The position numbers were made by a program, and so were the translations under genes. A stretch of DNA of 48,793 nt from Candidatus Kapaibacterium sp. (GTDB taxonomy: Bacteria; Bacteroidota; Ignavibacteria; Kapaibacteriales; UBA4661). The stretch lies in contig JANYIG010000267.1 of assembly GCA_025358765.1 (NCBI GenBank), positions 1 through 48,793 of the forward strand, written 5' to 3'. Every line of letters begins with the position of its first letter. The stretch's first letter is position 1. Below, piece after piece: positions 18,889 to 29,100 of this stretch. A model generated the notes under the pieces. The model did not search any database. It worked only from the letters and a program-made list of their open reading frames with translations, and was not told the DNA's origin.

Positions 18889-19656
18889 TTATTTTTTCTC
18901 CAAAAAACCTGCCACACCGCGTTTAAAATCATCCGTCGTGCGAGCAACAGCATTCATCGAACAAGCGTACTGAAGCGCCGATTCGAGTGACATATTCGGC
19001 AGATTGCCCAAAATTTCTTTTGTGAGTGCTATTGCCGACGAGCTGTTTGCCGCAAGCATTTGTGCGGTTTGTTGCACAGCAACATCTAAATCAGCATCGT
19101 TCACAACCTGCGTTACAAGTCCAAGCCTGAATGCTTCATCCGCATTGATATTTTCCGCAGAAAGCAGGAGTCGTCGTGCCTGCGTACCACCAATTTTGTT
19201 CACGAGATAGACGGAAACAATCGCAGGGATAAAGCCAATTTTTACCTCTGAATAGCCAAACAATGACTTTTCGCGGGCAGCAATCACAAAATCACATACG
19301 CTTGCTAATCCACATCCACCAGCAATCGCCGCGCCGTGTACACGAGCAATGACGGCTTTCGGACAGGTATAGACAGTATGGAGCATTTCTTGAAACGCTC
19401 GTGAATCCGTCATGTTTTCTAACACGGAAAACTGCGAAATGTCCTGTAAATATGCCAAATCCATACCCGCGCAAAATACTTTCCCTGCTCCAGCAAGCAC
19501 AATGACACGCACGGCAGGGTCGCCACCAGCAGCCAGAAACGCCTCGCGGAGTTCGCGGATGAGAGTTGGATTAAAGGAGTTACGTTTTTCGGGACGGTTA
19601 AGCGTGATAGTAGCTATGAAGTTCTGAACGTCGTAGGAAAGCGCTGTGTACGGCAT
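18889..19656 (-). CDS. enoyl-CoA hydratase/isomerase family protein (methylglutaconyl-CoA hydratase-like)
   Basis: A 255-residue crotonase-fold protein. Oxyanion-hole segments are visible: KVFCAGMDL at ~59-67 and AAIAGGCGLASVCDFVIAA at ~108-126. In classic enoyl-CoA hydratase the first catalytic Glu lies just after GGGC; here that place is Gly-Leu. The second Glu is kept in YSEVKIGFIPA. This pattern, and the run FGYSEVKIGFIPAIVSVYLV, resembles methylglutaconyl-CoA hydratases of leucine degradation more than fatty-acid hydratases. Substrate is an inference. It is a single minus-strand gene; no other leucine or beta-oxidation gene is adjacent. The ATG at 19656 fits the usual family N-terminus. 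Confidence 0.85.
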   Translation of the reverse strand: MPYTALSYDVQNFIATITLNRPEKRNSFNPTLIRELREAFLAAGGDPAVRVIVLAGAGKVFCAGMDLAYLQDISQFSVLENMTDSRAFQEMLHTVYTCPKAVIARVHGAAIAGGCGLASVCDFVIAAREKSLFGYSEVKIGFIPAIVSVYLVNKIGGTQARRLLLSAENINADEAFRLGLVTQVVNDADLDVAVQQTAQMLAANSSSAIALTKEILGNLPNMSLESALQYACSMNAVARTTDDFKRGVAGFLEKK

Positions 19657-19707
19657 GGGAGTTTGTACAATGAAAAAAATAAGACGGCGATAGAATCAGT
19701 TGGGTTA

Positions 19708-20556
19708 CTAATCAAAAATGTAGCGAGAGCCTTGTTGTGCATAACCCGCAAAATCATCCACGTTGTGCTGTTGCCAGTTGTCGGAGTAATGAATAAGGTA
19801 CATTTTGCGTTTGATGTCGTCGGGAAGTGTTTGTAAGTCGGAAAGTGGCGTGTGTACTGCGCCGGAGAAGAATTGAACGTCGTGGAACATTATTTCGGAA
19901 CGATCGGCGTACGAATAAATCAAGTCGAGATCAAGTCGCGTATCGGCAGAAATAAATACACGATTATTCACGTACAAACCGTAAGAAATGAAGGAATTTT
20001 GCCATGATGTTGCTTGTTCAGGAACGTGTTTGGTGCGAAAGATTTCAATGTGGATATCGCCAACGGTAACTTCAAGCGTTTCGCGGGATTGCCCTTGTTT
20101 CCAAGCAGGACGAATCGGGTTGAAATAATCATGAAAGCTCAGTTTTCTGCCTTCTGCATCCTGTTCGTTCCATTCCAAGCCACCTCGGAGCGTCATATCC
20201 CACAGAACGCGCTCATATTCGTCGTTGACAATCATGCGAAGTTTGGGTTTTCCCATAATACGGCGGGCGATGTAGCGGTTTGCTAACGCGAGCGATTCGA
20301 TGCCGCCAACATGGTCGGCATGGCTATGGGTGGGCAGAATAACTTCGATATTCGACATTTCCAAGCCCGCCGTCTCGTAAAGAGATTGTGGTCCGGTCAT
20401 GCCGAAGTCAACAAGGACGTGCGTATCGCCCTGAATCAGGAGAAGGTTTGTCTGGAAGAGCGTTTTCGAGAACGCCGAGCCTACGCCAAGGAAAAATATT
20501 TCTAACTTGCCATCATTTTTCAGACTCAATTTTCCGTTGGCAGGAAGAATGTGCAT
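19708..20556 (-). CDS. metallo-beta-lactamase-fold hydrolase
   Basis: From ATG 20556 (GAGG about nine bases upstream) the product is 282 residues; a longer frame from 20604 adds 16 unlikely residues. The HxHxDH zinc motif is THSHADHVGG (His77, His79, Asp81, His82). A later SADTRLD and VHTPLSDLQT and a C-terminal LIHYSDNW supply the remaining Asp/His ligand positions of the RNase Z/arylsulfatase-like branch. The N-terminal LEIFFLGVGSAFSKTLFQTNLLL strand, with its open GSA turn, also resembles RNase Z-like proteins. No RNase Z exosite is evident, so tRNA processing is not claimed. Substrate is unknown. The gene diverges from polX across ~210 bases. Confidence 0.85.
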   Translation of the reverse strand: MHILPANGKLSLKNDGKLEIFFLGVGSAFSKTLFQTNLLLIQGDTHVLVDFGMTGPQSLYETAGLEMSNIEVILPTHSHADHVGGIESLALANRYIARRIMGKPKLRMIVNDEYERVLWDMTLRGGLEWNEQDAEGRKLSFHDYFNPIRPAWKQGQSRETLEVTVGDIHIEIFRTKHVPEQATSWQNSFISYGLYVNNRVFISADTRLDLDLIYSYADRSEIMFHDVQFFSGAVHTPLSDLQTLPDDIKRKMYLIHYSDNWQQHNVDDFAGYAQQGSRYIFD

Positions 20557-20711
20557 ACGACGTACCTCGTGATTATGTTGGTTACATATGGCGTAAAATC
20601 GCAAATTATCGTACGCGAACCAACAACTTTGCGAAAAAAAATGCTAAAAATCTTGATTGTATCGTGTAATTTCGTTGTGTTGCGGTTTTATATGATTTTG
20701 CGTTTGTCTCG

Positions 20712-20741
20712 TTTGAAAAAGTCTATCATAACGTAACTCTG
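20712..20741 (+). promoter_or_regulatory. possible promoter of polX
   Basis: TTTG, an 18-base spacer and TAACTCTG resemble the Bacteroidota -33 TTTG / -7 TAnnTTTG promoter (one mismatch), 25 bases before the polX ATG. Motif-only evidence. Confidence 0.3.
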
Positions 20742-20765
20742 TCAATTTTCTACTTCGCTCACACT

Positions 20766-22457
20766 ATGGATGAACAACTAATAACACTTCTGGAGCAGAC
20801 GGCAACTCTTTTGGAGTTGAATAACGAGAATCCGTTTAAGGTCAGTGCTTTTGCTAATGCTGCGCGAGCCTTGGAGAAATCGGCACTAAGCGCAGTTGAC
20901 ATTGTAGCTGCTGTTGAAAATGGTTCTCTGTCAAGTGTTCAGGGTATTGGGAAAGGTTTACAGGAAACCATAGCCGAATACGTTCAAACAGGCAGTATTA
21001 CACTCTACGAAGACCTAAAAACGCAGGTTCCCGATGGTGTGCTTGCCATGACCACGCTGCGTGGCTTGGGTGCAAAAAAAGTCCGCACACTCTGGCGTGA
21101 ACTTGGGTTGACCTCTATCGAAGAACTCTCTACTGCTTGCCTGAACGACCGCATTGCAACGCTGAAGGGCTTTGGCGCAAAAACTCAGGCAAATATTTTG
21201 GAAAGCATCGCTCAATGGAAAACCGCGCAGATATTTTTTCACTTGCACATAGCACTCCGCGATGCCGATGAACTTCTTGGACAACTTCGTGCGCTGCCTG
21301 CCGTCAAGCAAGCAGAACTCTCTGGTGCTGCGCGGCGGTTTGCGGAGGTTCTTACGGAACTTATATTCGTCGTGCAATTACACTCACTTTTTTCAGATGA
21401 TTTTCAAGAGCAAATCCTATCGTTGGGATTTACCCGCAACGGTGCGGCACACGGCTATTATTACGGTGCATCGTCACACGGAATCCCAGTGCGGCTTATG
21501 CTTGCGACGGCAGAAGAATTTGCATGGGCATTGGTTCAAACAACAGGCTCGCCAGAATACGTCGAGCGTTTGAATGCAGTTTGTGCTGAAAAGAACGTTT
21601 CTCTTACTATTGCCGATGAACAATCGCTCTACAGCGCTATTGGACTGCCATTCGTCATTCCTGAACTTCGTGAGCCGGAGCATTGCGAACGGCTGTTTTC
21701 GCAGAACCAAGAGCTTTTAACCGCCGAATATATCACAACTTCACAGATGCGCGGCGTACTGCACGTACACTCGACGTGGAGCGATGGCAAAAACAGTATC
21801 GAAGAAATGGCGCTTGCGGCGAAAGAACTTGGGCATGACTATATTGCCATCTGCGACCATAGTAAATCCGCTATCTACGCCAATGGATTAACGGAAGAGC
21901 GCGTGAAACGCCAGCACGAAGAAATTGACCTACTCAATACAAAAAATCTCGGCATTCGCATTCTTAAGGGTATCGAGTCAGACATTCTTGCTGATGGCTC
22001 GTTGGATTATGCTGATGCTGTGTTGGATACGTTCGATGTCATCGTCGCGTCCGTACATTCGGGCTTCACCATGAGTGCCGAAGCCATGACGGGACGAGTG
22101 ATTCGCGCTCTTCAGCACCCGCACACAACGATTCTTGGTCATCCAACGGGGCGTTTACTTCTTGCCCGCAAAGAGTATGCCATACATCTGGAGGAAGTGA
22201 TGGATATTGCTGCTGAATATAATAAAATTATTGAAATCAATGCTAATCCGCACCGTTTAGATTTGACATGGCGCAATGCCATCCTTGCTAAACAGCGTGG
22301 CATCAGGCTCGCTATCAATACCGATGCCCATAATGCCCGTGATATTAGTTTTGTCCATCTTGGCGTTAGCATTGCCCGCAAAGCTGCTTTACAAGCGGCG
22401 GATGTTATCAATACGCTGTCTCTCGAAGATTTTCTTATATTTGCCAAACAGCATTAA
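20766..22457 (+). CDS. polX: PolX-type protein, polymerase site degenerate, PHP nuclease domain intact
   Basis: The 563-residue product has the full PolX layout and length. Residues ~1-95 are the 8-kDa/HhH domain, and a second HhH lies at ~95-150. A polymerase-beta-like core spans ~150-310 and a PHP domain ~325-563. In active PolX the palm motif GS-x-RR...DxD is followed by a third Asp in a V-D-L-R strand. Here the first motif reads SGAARRFAEVLTELIFV (186-202), so the DxD pair is Glu198 and Ile200. The V-D-L-R site reads VRLM with Arg243. The TGSPEYVERL segment is kept. The PHP metal site is intact: HVHSTWSDG (His333, His335), CDHSKS, GIESDI, VASVHSG, GHPTGR and NTDAHN. Polymerase activity is therefore doubtful, while 3'-5' exonuclease/AP-endonuclease activity is expected. 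Role: base-excision or end repair (inference). Confidence 0.9.
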   Translation: MDEQLITLLEQTATLLELNNENPFKVSAFANAARALEKSALSAVDIVAAVENGSLSSVQGIGKGLQETIAEYVQTGSITLYEDLKTQVPDGVLAMTTLRGLGAKKVRTLWRELGLTSIEELSTACLNDRIATLKGFGAKTQANILESIAQWKTAQIFFHLHIALRDADELLGQLRALPAVKQAELSGAARRFAEVLTELIFVVQLHSLFSDDFQEQILSLGFTRNGAAHGYYYGASSHGIPVRLMLATAEEFAWALVQTTGSPEYVERLNAVCAEKNVSLTIADEQSLYSAIGLPFVIPELREPEHCERLFSQNQELLTAEYITTSQMRGVLHVHSTWSDGKNSIEEMALAAKELGHDYIAICDHSKSAIYANGLTEERVKRQHEEIDLLNTKNLGIRILKGIESDILADGSLDYADAVLDTFDVIVASVHSGFTMSAEAMTGRVIRALQHPHTTILGHPTGRLLLARKEYAIHLEEVMDIAAEYNKIIEINANPHRLDLTWRNAILAKQRGIRLAINTDAHNARDISFVHLGVSIARKAALQAADVINTLSLEDFLIFAKQH

Positions 22458-22467
22458 CAGCAAGCTG

Positions 22468-22495
22468 TTAGAGACATAAACTTAGAGACATAAAC
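22468..22495. repeat. 14-bp perfect tandem duplication after polX
   Basis: TTAGAGACATAAAC occurs twice in tandem. The first copy overlaps the right arm of a small hairpin AACAGC-AA-GCTGTT that begins at the polX stop codon. Confidence 0.75.
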
Positions 22496-22602
22496 TCAAT
22501 CTGTGACCGCGATTGCAGCAGTTACGTTCCCATTTCTCCCATCGAATGCGGTATGATATTTGCTGATATGTCGGTTTATCAAATTTAATTATCAACAACG
22601 CT

Positions 22603-25600
22603 ATGAAGCTGCTCCCGACATCGTGCGTACCGAAGCAGATATTCGCCTGTCTGCTGCACATTGTTGTGTGTTGTAGTGTCGTTTCGGTGTTGTTTGCCTC
22701 GAACCTTTGCGCCCAAACAACGATTCAATTTGAGCATCTATCGCTTGAGCAGGGGTTGCCTCAAAGCAGCATCAATTGTGCGCTACAAGACCGCAAGGGG
22801 TTTTTATGGTTTGGTACGCAGGATGGGTTTTGTCGTTATGATGGTTATTCTTTTCTTGTGCATCGCCATAATCCCAAAGATTCTTCGACAATTTCCTCCA
22901 ATGATATTACCGCAATGTGCGAGGATAAGCAAGGCTATATTTGGATTGGGACGAGAGATGGCGGGCTAAATCGCTACAATCCTAAAACCGGCGCATTTAC
23001 CTGCTTTCGGCATGATGCGTTGAATCCGCGCTCTCTACCGTCAAATTATATTTCTACCGTGTATGAAGACGGGCAAGGAACGCTATGGGTGGGAACACAG
23101 GTAGCGGGATTGGGTGTACTCGACCGCACAACGGGCGCAGTGACAACATTTCATCATCAGCCGGGCAATTCCTCAAGCCTGTCCAACGATTCTGTGCGTT
23201 GCGTACTTGAAGATAGCAATGGAACGCTGTGGGTGGGAACAAGGAATGGCTTAAACACTTTCGACCGTTCACGCAGCGTGTTTACGGCAATATTCAACCA
23301 ACCCGGCAACCCTCAGAGTTTGAGCTATAATAATGTAGGATGTTTATACGAAGACAGACAAGGAACGTTGTGGGTGGGAACGGTGAAGGGTTTGAATGCG
23401 CTTGAGCGTCACAATAGGCAAAATAGGGCTTTTACGGTCTATCTTCCAAACCCCACGAACCCGCAAGCCTTACCAGCAAATAATGGGATTTGGACGGTAA
23501 TGGAGGACAGGCATGGGATAGTATGGATTGGTACCGATGGCGGTGGTGTGTGTAGTTTCGATCGGATTCGGGGTACATTTGTATCATTTCGAGCAGAACA
23601 GGGCAATCAAACTGCACTCACCAATAATAGCGTTTTGACGGTCTTGGAAGATCGGCAAGGTATTCTTTGGGTGGGTACCGATGGTGGTGGTGTGTGCAAA
23701 TACGACCCGCGCCGAAGCCTATTCACCATACATTCGGCAGCAATGACATCCTCAAAGCCACGGTCGGAGGCATTGATAGATAATATCATTAATAGCCTTT
23801 ATGAAGATCGGCAAGGCATTCTTTGGATAGGAACAGATGCGGGTTTACACTATCTCAATCGCCCTGATGGCAAATTTGTTGTTTTTCAGCACGATGCCAA
23901 GAATCCTCAAAGCCTGCCACATGATTACGTTGTGGCACTCCACGAAGACCGAACAGGGCTGCTTTGGGTGGGAACGCGAGGAGGTGGTTTGAGCCTCTTC
24001 GACCGCGTTCGGAAAACATTTCGTACCTTCAAAAATGACCCGACAACTTCTCGCAGCATCAGTGATAATCAAATCAATACTATCTACGAAGATCACCAAG
24101 GGATGCTTTGGATTGGCACGAACAAAGGCTTGAACCGCTTTGAGCGCACGACCGAAACCTTTACAACGTTTCATAACGATCCACACAATCCACAAACACT
24201 ATCAAATGATGCGGTGTTGGCACTGTACGAAGACCGCTGGGGCATATTATGGGTGGGAACAGGCGGCGGCGGCTTAAATAAATTTGACCGTACCTCCGAA
24301 ACATTTCGCTCCTTTCGCAATAACTCGAATAACCCCAAAAGCCTGAGTAGTGATTTTGTGTATTCTCTCTGCGAAGATACAGGCGGAAACCTTTGGGCTG
24401 GCACGAATACAGGGTTGAATAAATTTGACCGAAGCACGGGTACGTTCACCGTGTTGTACGAAGCCAATGGTCTGCCGAATGATCTCATTTATGGGATATT
24501 GCCCGACAAACGAGGGAATTTCTGGATAAGTACCAACAAAGGCATTTGCAAGATGAATCCGCGTCAGATGACGTTTCATTCGTACGATGTCCGCGACGGC
24601 TTGCAGAGCAATGAATTTAACCAATATGCCTATCATCAGGGTCGCAGCGGACGGATGTATTTTGGGGGCGTAAACGGCTTCAATGAGTTTTTCCCCGACA
24701 GCATTCGGGATAATCCATACACTCCGCCGGTAGTGATTACGAGCTTCAAAAAGTTTAATAAAGCGGTTGCGCTCGACACGGTGCTTTCCGAAATGCACAG
24801 CATAACGATGGATTACACGGACAATTTTTTCTCGTTTGAATTTGCCGCGCTGAACTACTCAATTTCCGAGAAAAATCGGTATATGTACATGATGGAAGGG
24901 TTCGACAAGGATTGGATAGATGCGGAAACGAAGCGCGAAGCGACGTACACGAACTTGGACGGTAAAACCTATACGTTTCGTGTGAAAGCCAGTAACAACG
25001 ACGGCGTTTGGAACGAGGTAGGTACAGCAATCACGGTGGTCATTCGACCACCATGGTGGAAGACGTGGTGGTTTCGTTTAGTAGCAATTGTGACGGGTGT
25101 GACGGGTGGGCTTGCTTGGTACCGCCTACGGGTCTATCAAATTCAGGTTCGTAACCAAGTTCTTGCTCACCAAGTTGAACAACGTACCGCAGAGTTGAAA
25201 GAGAGCAACGAAGAGATTCAGCGACAAAATCGTCAATTGCTTGACCTGAACAAAGAAAAGAACGAAATCATGGGCATTGTAGCGCATGATCTCAAAAACC
25301 CGCTTTCGAATATTCGTATGCTGGCAAAACTCTTGAATCAAGAGTCAAAAGTTCTTCCGCCAGCAGAAATCAGTGAATTTTCGAGTGACATCCAAAACAT
25401 AGCCGAACGAATGTTTGACCTCATTACTAACCTGCTCAATGTGAACGCTATTGAGCAAGGTGGTGTCAAACTCCATCCTTCAACGTTCGATATTCAAGCA
25501 CTTGTGCAGTCCATTGTTCATGATTACAAAACGAGTGCCGATGAAAAAAACATCCGCCTTGGGCTGGACAATATTCTCAACGCAAATGGTGAGGGTATTC

Positions 25601-25962
25601 CCGTCTATGCCGACCGCAGCGCAACTGTGCAGGTAATAGACAATATCATCTCCAATGCGGTTAAATATTCGCCATTAGACAAAGAGATTTTTGTTCGTAT
25701 TATGCCCAACAAAACGACAAAACACATCCGTGTGGAAATACAAGACCAGGGACCGGGTTTGAGCGAGGACGATAAGAAGCTCTTGTTCGGCAAGTTCGCA
25801 CGGTTATCGGCGCAGCCTACGGGCGGTGAAGATTCTACTGGCTTAGGGCTTTCCATCGTCAAAAAACTCGTCGAGGCAATGCACGGTCAGGTATGGTGTG
25901 AAAGCGAATTAGGAGATGGCGCAACATTTATTGTCGAACTTCCTGTGCAAAAACCGATGTAA
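22603..25962 (+). CDS. propeller sensor histidine kinase (first of a tandem pair)
   Basis: A 1119-residue membrane kinase of the two-component-regulator-propeller class. It starts with a signal peptide (residues ~1-38). The periplasmic part (~40-735) holds 13 clear Reg_prop motifs of the LWVGT.GGGLN.FDR type plus a final RMYFGGVNGFNEF unit, which suggests two seven-bladed propellers. A Y_Y_Y immunoglobulin-like domain is at ~745-812, then PPWW and a TM helix at ~820-842. A coiled coil leads to the HisKA domain with H-box IVAHDLKNPLSNI; the phospho-acceptor is His895. The HATPase_c domain shows the N-box NIISNAVKY, DQGPGLSEDD, the F box and GLGLSIVKKL. No receiver or AraC domain follows, so it is a plain kinase and not a hybrid one-protein system. 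The paralogue lies 202 bases downstream. No response regulator gene is nearby. Confidence 0.93.
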   Translation: MKLLPTSCVPKQIFACLLHIVVCCSVVSVLFASNLCAQTTIQFEHLSLEQGLPQSSINCALQDRKGFLWFGTQDGFCRYDGYSFLVHRHNPKDSSTISSNDITAMCEDKQGYIWIGTRDGGLNRYNPKTGAFTCFRHDALNPRSLPSNYISTVYEDGQGTLWVGTQVAGLGVLDRTTGAVTTFHHQPGNSSSLSNDSVRCVLEDSNGTLWVGTRNGLNTFDRSRSVFTAIFNQPGNPQSLSYNNVGCLYEDRQGTLWVGTVKGLNALERHNRQNRAFTVYLPNPTNPQALPANNGIWTVMEDRHGIVWIGTDGGGVCSFDRIRGTFVSFRAEQGNQTALTNNSVLTVLEDRQGILWVGTDGGGVCKYDPRRSLFTIHSAAMTSSKPRSEALIDNIINSLYEDRQGILWIGTDAGLHYLNRPDGKFVVFQHDAKNPQSLPHDYVVALHEDRTGLLWVGTRGGGLSLFDRVRKTFRTFKNDPTTSRSISDNQINTIYEDHQGMLWIGTNKGLNRFERTTETFTTFHNDPHNPQTLSNDAVLALYEDRWGILWVGTGGGGLNKFDRTSETFRSFRNNSNNPKSLSSDFVYSLCEDTGGNLWAGTNTGLNKFDRSTGTFTVLYEANGLPNDLIYGILPDKRGNFWISTNKGICKMNPRQMTFHSYDVRDGLQSNEFNQYAYHQGRSGRMYFGGVNGFNEFFPDSIRDNPYTPPVVITSFKKFNKAVALDTVLSEMHSITMDYTDNFFSFEFAALNYSISEKNRYMYMMEGFDKDWIDAETKREATYTNLDGKTYTFRVKASNNDGVWNEVGTAITVVIRPPWWKTWWFRLVAIVTGVTGGLAWYRLRVYQIQVRNQVLAHQVEQRTAELKESNEEIQRQNRQLLDLNKEKNEIMGIVAHDLKNPLSNIRMLAKLLNQESKVLPPAEISEFSSDIQNIAERMFDLITNLLNVNAIEQGGVKLHPSTFDIQALVQSIVHDYKTSADEKNIRLGLDNILNANGEGIPVYADRSATVQVIDNIISNAVKYSPLDKEIFVRIMPNKTTKHIRVEIQDQGPGLSEDDKKLLFGKFARLSAQPTGGEDSTGLGLSIVKKLVEAMHGQVWCESELGDGATFIVELPVQKPM

Positions 25963-26164
25963 CTGTCCGCCAGTATAACCTGCGGCGAAGTCATGCTGCC
26001 ATATTACCGCACCGTTATCTCTCCTCAAAACACTCCCTATTATTTTTACATAGAATTTTACTGAAAGGGGCTTTCATCTGTCATTAAAATCTCTTATCTT
26101 ACCGAATTATAGCATACACAATTCTGCGTACAAAATCTCAGCCACCGTAGATAAAAAAACCTTC

Positions 26165-29100
26165 ATGCCTCAAGGCTCTGTTGCACCGTTTGTATCCGTG
26201 TGCCGTATTCTGCCACTGTCTTCGGATTCTTCAATCTGGCTGTGTTGCTGTATCTGGCTTATCGCCTGCGTTTTCTGTACGGGCATCATATTTGCCGATA
26301 CCTCATTACGTCCAGCTCAGGCTCCAACCATTCGCTTTGAAACGCTGTCGTTGGAACACGGTCTCTCCCAAGGAACAATTCCGTGTATTTTGCAGGATAA
26401 AAAAGGTTTTCTCTGGTTTGCCACCCAAGACGGCTTGAATCGGTACGATGGTTATGGATTCACAGTCTTCAAGCATGATGCGCTTAATGCGAATTCCATT
26501 GCCGACTCGGATATTTCTTCGTTGTATGAAGATAGTTATGGGAATATATGGGTGGGTACAGTCGGCGGCGGATTGAATAAATATGACCCTAAACGCGGCA
26601 TTTTTACCGCATTTCGCCACGACCCATCAAATCCTAATAGTCTTTCGAGTAATAGTGTTACATGTATTGTTGGTGATACAAACGGAATGTTATGGGTGGG
26701 AACAGAAAACGCTGGTCTGAATAGGTTTGACCCGAACAACGGCACAGTCACCCGCTTTGCACACTATCCAAACAACCCCAACAGCCTATCGAACAATGTA
26801 ATTACAGCCGTATATGAGGACAAACAACGCACACTCTGGGTTGGAACGATGGATGGCTTAAATAAATATGACCGTGAGCGCAATCTTTTTTCAGTCATTC
26901 GTTCTGAGCATTCTTCCCATTCTTCCTTGCCGACACTTGCCCACAACAGTATTACCGCTATCACACAAGATAATATGGGTGCATTGTGGGTGGGTACTAC
27001 CGATGGGTTGAATCGCCTCACTTTCAGTGATACCGCACGGACACAGCTTGTGTGGAGCATTTTCCGCACGATAGCGGGCAACCCCCATAGTTTAGGATAT
27101 AATCACATTTTAAGCGTTTACCAAGACCCTCTTGGGCGGCTTTGGGTGGGTACACGCGGTGGCGGCTTACATTGGTACAATTCGCAGACGCAAGACTTTA
27201 CGGTTTTTCGGAATGAAGCCGGCAATCCATACAGTTTGGCAAACAATATTGTGCGCTCGGTGTATCAGGATCGTCAGGGGATTTTGTGGGTGGGAACTTC
27301 TGGGAATGGTATTTGCAAATATGATGCGGCGCGTTACGCTTTTACTACTATCCGCAACAATCCCAAAAACATCAATAGTTTAGCAAATAACATCGTCTGG
27401 TCGCTTTGCGAAGACCGCTCTGGCGTTTTGTGGATAGGCACATTCGAGGATGGCGTGAATCGTTACGATCGCTCGACTGAAACCTTTTCAGTGTTTCGTC
27501 ATAATCCCAAAAACAACCATAGTTTGTCAAACAATGGTGTCAACTGCATTTTGGAAGACCGTCGCGGAACGTTGTGGATGGGAACAAACGATGGGCTGAA
27601 CATATTTGACCGCAAACGGAATGTATTCACCGTCTTTCGCAAGGATACAGCAAATCCACATAGCCTTGCTCATTCCTTCGTTCGATGCCTCTATGAAGAC
27701 CGCTCTGGTGTTTTGTGGATAGGCACAAAAGGCGGGCTACAGCGCGTGGATAGCTACGATGCCGATAAAGGTTTATTTGTCGGCACAACCTTTTGCACTA
27801 TCCCCAATGACCCGCAAAGCCTTTCCCATGATAATGTCTCGACACTGTATGAAGACCATCGGGGCGTTTTTTGGGTCGGAACGCTTGGCGGTGGCTTGAG
27901 TACATTCGACCGTGTCCATAATGCGTTTACGGTCTTTCGCCACGATCCCGCCAACCCCAAATCGCTGACGAATAATGCTATTTTCGCCATCTATGAAGAC
28001 CGACAAGGAGTATTATGGATAGGTACAAATGGTGGTGGTTTGAATAAATTTAATCGTGAGCGAGGTGATTTTACTGCATTTCAGGAGAAGGATGGGCTGC
28101 CAAACGGCGTTATCTACGGCATTTTGGAAGATGGAAATGGCAATCTTTGGATGAGTACGAACAGAGGTCTGGTGCAGTTTAACGCGAGTACGAACAAGTT
28201 TCGTACTTTTACGGCGCGGGAAGGTTTGCAAAGCGATGAATTTAACAGAAACGCATATTTGAAAGCACACGACGGACGCATGTATTTTGGCGGCAATGAG
28301 GGTTTGAACGGGTTTTATCCCACCAGCATCCGCACCAACCCATACACCCCGCCTGTTGTATTGACCGATTTTAAAAAATTTAATCGCTCTGCAACGCTTG
28401 ACAGTTCTATTGCCGAGATGCACACGATTGAACTTTCTTACAAAGAGAATTTTGTTTCGTTTGAGTTTGCAGCGCTTAACTACACACTTCCAGAAAAAAA
28501 CCGCTACCAATACAAACTCGAAAACTTTGATGCAGCGTGGATTGACGCTGGAACCAAGCGTGAAGCCACTTACACAAATTTGGATGGCGGTACGTACATC
28601 TTCCGTGTACGCGGCAGCAATAATGATGATGTTTGGAACAATGCCGGAGCAATGATACGTGTTATCGTGCATCCGCCGTGGTGGGAGACGCTTTGGTTTA
28701 GGCTTGGAGGTGTTGTTGTACTCATTGTGGGTATTGTTGCAGGTTTTCGCATTCGTACACGGCAGATTCGTCAGCAGAAGGTCGCGCTCGAACGCAAGGT
28801 ACAAAAACGCACAGTGGAGCTTCGTGAAAGCAACCTTGAAGTGCATCGGCAATTAGAGATATTGGATTCGCAGGCACGGGAAATTGAAATGACAAATTCC
28901 GAACTCCAATTCGTGAACACGTCACTCGCTCACTCGAATCTCGAACTTTCCGAACTCAATAAGGAAAAGAACGAAATCATGGGGATTGTGGCGCACGACC
29001 TCAAAAATCCGCTTTCCAATATCAAGATGCTTGCAAAACTGATGCGGCACGAGGCAGTCACACTATCATCGGCAGAGGTTGAGGAATTTGCAACGGATAT

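Noticed and set aside
22780-28180. Many dispersed TGGGTGGGAAC-type DNA repeats
   Set aside because: They encode the LWVGT motif of propeller blades and are explained by protein repeats, not by a CRISPR or a DNA-level repeat array.
28013-28852. 279-residue minus-strand frame opposite the second propeller kinase
   Set aside because: The kinase frame fully explains the DNA; the reverse frame has the Cys/Ile/Lys-rich makeup of a shadow.
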